Both the position numbers and the translations under genes were made by a program. A DNA stretch of 5,642 bases from positions 1 through 5,642 of the forward strand of contig JAFDHS010000072.1 in assembly GCA_019308655.1 (NCBI GenBank), in the 5' to 3' direction. Positions 4,934-5,642 of this stretch are shown here, piece by piece. Position 1 is the first letter of the stretch. Each line of letters begins with the position of its first letter. Below the pieces are notes generated by a model. The model had not been told where the DNA came from and made no database searches. It saw only the letters and a list, made by a program, of their open reading frames with translations. Origin of the DNA: Deltaproteobacteria bacterium. GTDB taxonomy: Bacteria; Desulfobacterota; Desulfobacteria; Desulfobacterales; JAFDHS01.

Positions 4934-4950
4934 AAAGAGAAATTATTTGA

Positions 4951-5642
4951 ATGAGTTTTAAGAAATTAGGCCTTAGGGCTGAATTGGTCAAGGCAGTTGA
5001 AGACTTGGGGTTTGAGAGTCCGACACTGATCCAGGAGAAGTCGATCCCTGTGCTTCTTTCCGGGGATTTGGATTTTATGGGGCTTGCCCAGACAGGAAGT
5101 GGAAAAACCGGGGCTTTTGGTCTGCCGCTGATCCAGAATATCGATTTGACGTTGTCCGGTCTGCAGGGAATCGTGATGTGTCCGACCCGGGAGTTGTGTT
5201 TGCAGATTACAAACGATTTAAAGGCGTTTGCCAAACATTTGAAAAAAGTCGCGATTGTCGCGGTATATGGTGGCGCCAGCATTTCAAACCAGATCCGGCA
5301 ACTCAAAAAAGGACCTCAGATTGTCGTGGCCACGCCTGGACGCTTGCTCGATTTCATCAACCGAAAGGTGATCAAACTCTCCCGGATTTCGTATGCGGTT
5401 TTGGATGAAGCGGATGAAATGCTGAATATGGGGTTTCAGGAAGATATTAACAGCATTCTTGCTAAAATGCCGGAAGACCGAAAGGTCTGGATGTTTTACG
5501 CAACCATGCCTAAGGGAGTGGCGCACATCGCCCGAAATTATATGACCGATCCGGTTAAAGTCAAGGTGGGTAAACAGAACCGGAGTCCGGAAACCATTAC
5601 GCATATCTCTTATATCATTCAAGAAAAGTACCGTTATCAGGG
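4951..5642 (+). CDS. DeaD/CsdA-like DEAD-box RNA helicase, 3' truncated by window edge
   Basis: The first 230 codons of a DEAD-box helicase, open to the right edge. This covers RecA-like domain 1 and the start of the linker to domain 2. Motifs visible are the Q motif Gln28, AQTGSGKT 46-53, PTRELC 78-83, GG 107-108, TPGR 128-131 and LDEADEMLNMGF 151-162. Motif III, normally SAT, reads YAT (183-185), within MFYATMP. The DEADEMLNMGF wording and LAQTGSGKTGAF resemble the DeaD/CsdA group and differ clearly from the RhlE-like protein at 281-1588. Such enzymes assist ribosome assembly and translation of structured mRNA in the cold. The ATG is preceded by a weak AGAGA ribosome site about 10 nt upstream, directly after the T tract of leader terminator 2. 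Domain 2 and any C-terminal RNA-binding extension lie outside the window, so subfamily and integrity cannot be settled. Confidence 0.92.
   Translation, partial: MSFKKLGLRAELVKAVEDLGFESPTLIQEKSIPVLLSGDLDFMGLAQTGSGKTGAFGLPLIQNIDLTLSGLQGIVMCPTRELCLQITNDLKAFAKHLKKVAIVAVYGGASISNQIRQLKKGPQIVVATPGRLLDFINRKVIKLSRISYAVLDEADEMLNMGFQEDINSILAKMPEDRKVWMFYATMPKGVAHIARNYMTDPVKVKVGKQNRSPETITHISYIIQEKYRYQ

Noticed and set aside
4932..5622. Two minus-strand frames and one plus-strand frame over the second helicase
   Set aside because: The plus-strand frame beginning at 4951 encodes an unmistakable DEAD-box domain that runs off the window; the others are shadows.

Overview
The window looks like chromosomal DNA from a Gram-negative bacterium. 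The protein sequences (RhlE-like and DeaD-like helicases, a NorM-type MATE transporter) are compatible with an anaerobic deltaproteobacterium (Desulfobacterota), but this is an impression from protein style only. Gene density is low, with long AT-rich intergenic stretches.

Layout: a CspA-family cold shock gene (5-205, +) converges on an RhlE-type DEAD-box RNA helicase (281-1588, -), and the two share a bidirectional terminator. A gene-free stretch of about 1.2 kb follows (1589-2803). It holds several short palindromes, a 14-bp inverted repeat, an apparently orphan IS200/IS605-type omega RNA (right end of a TnpB element with no tnpB), and an unclassified compact RNA ending in a strong intrinsic terminator. 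Next come a second, divergent cold shock gene (2804-3007, +), an IS605-end-like hairpin, and a terminator. A NorM/MdtK-type multidrug efflux gene (3207-4658, +) follows; its promoter sits so close to the ATG that the mRNA should be almost leaderless. After a leader region with two tandem intrinsic terminators and a possible antiterminator pairing, a second DEAD-box helicase (from 4951, +) runs off the right edge.

Four of the five protein genes act on RNA structure: two cold shock RNA chaperones and two DEAD-box helicases. This suggests a cold-adaptation or RNA-remodelling neighbourhood into which the efflux pump is interspersed under its own promoter. The most interesting points are the orphan omega RNA, the unclassified terminator-tailed RNA upstream of the second cold shock gene, and the tandem-terminator leader of the second helicase, which is the kind of structure that cold shock proteins are known to melt in E. 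coli. No complete mobile element, CRISPR array, tRNA or rRNA was seen.
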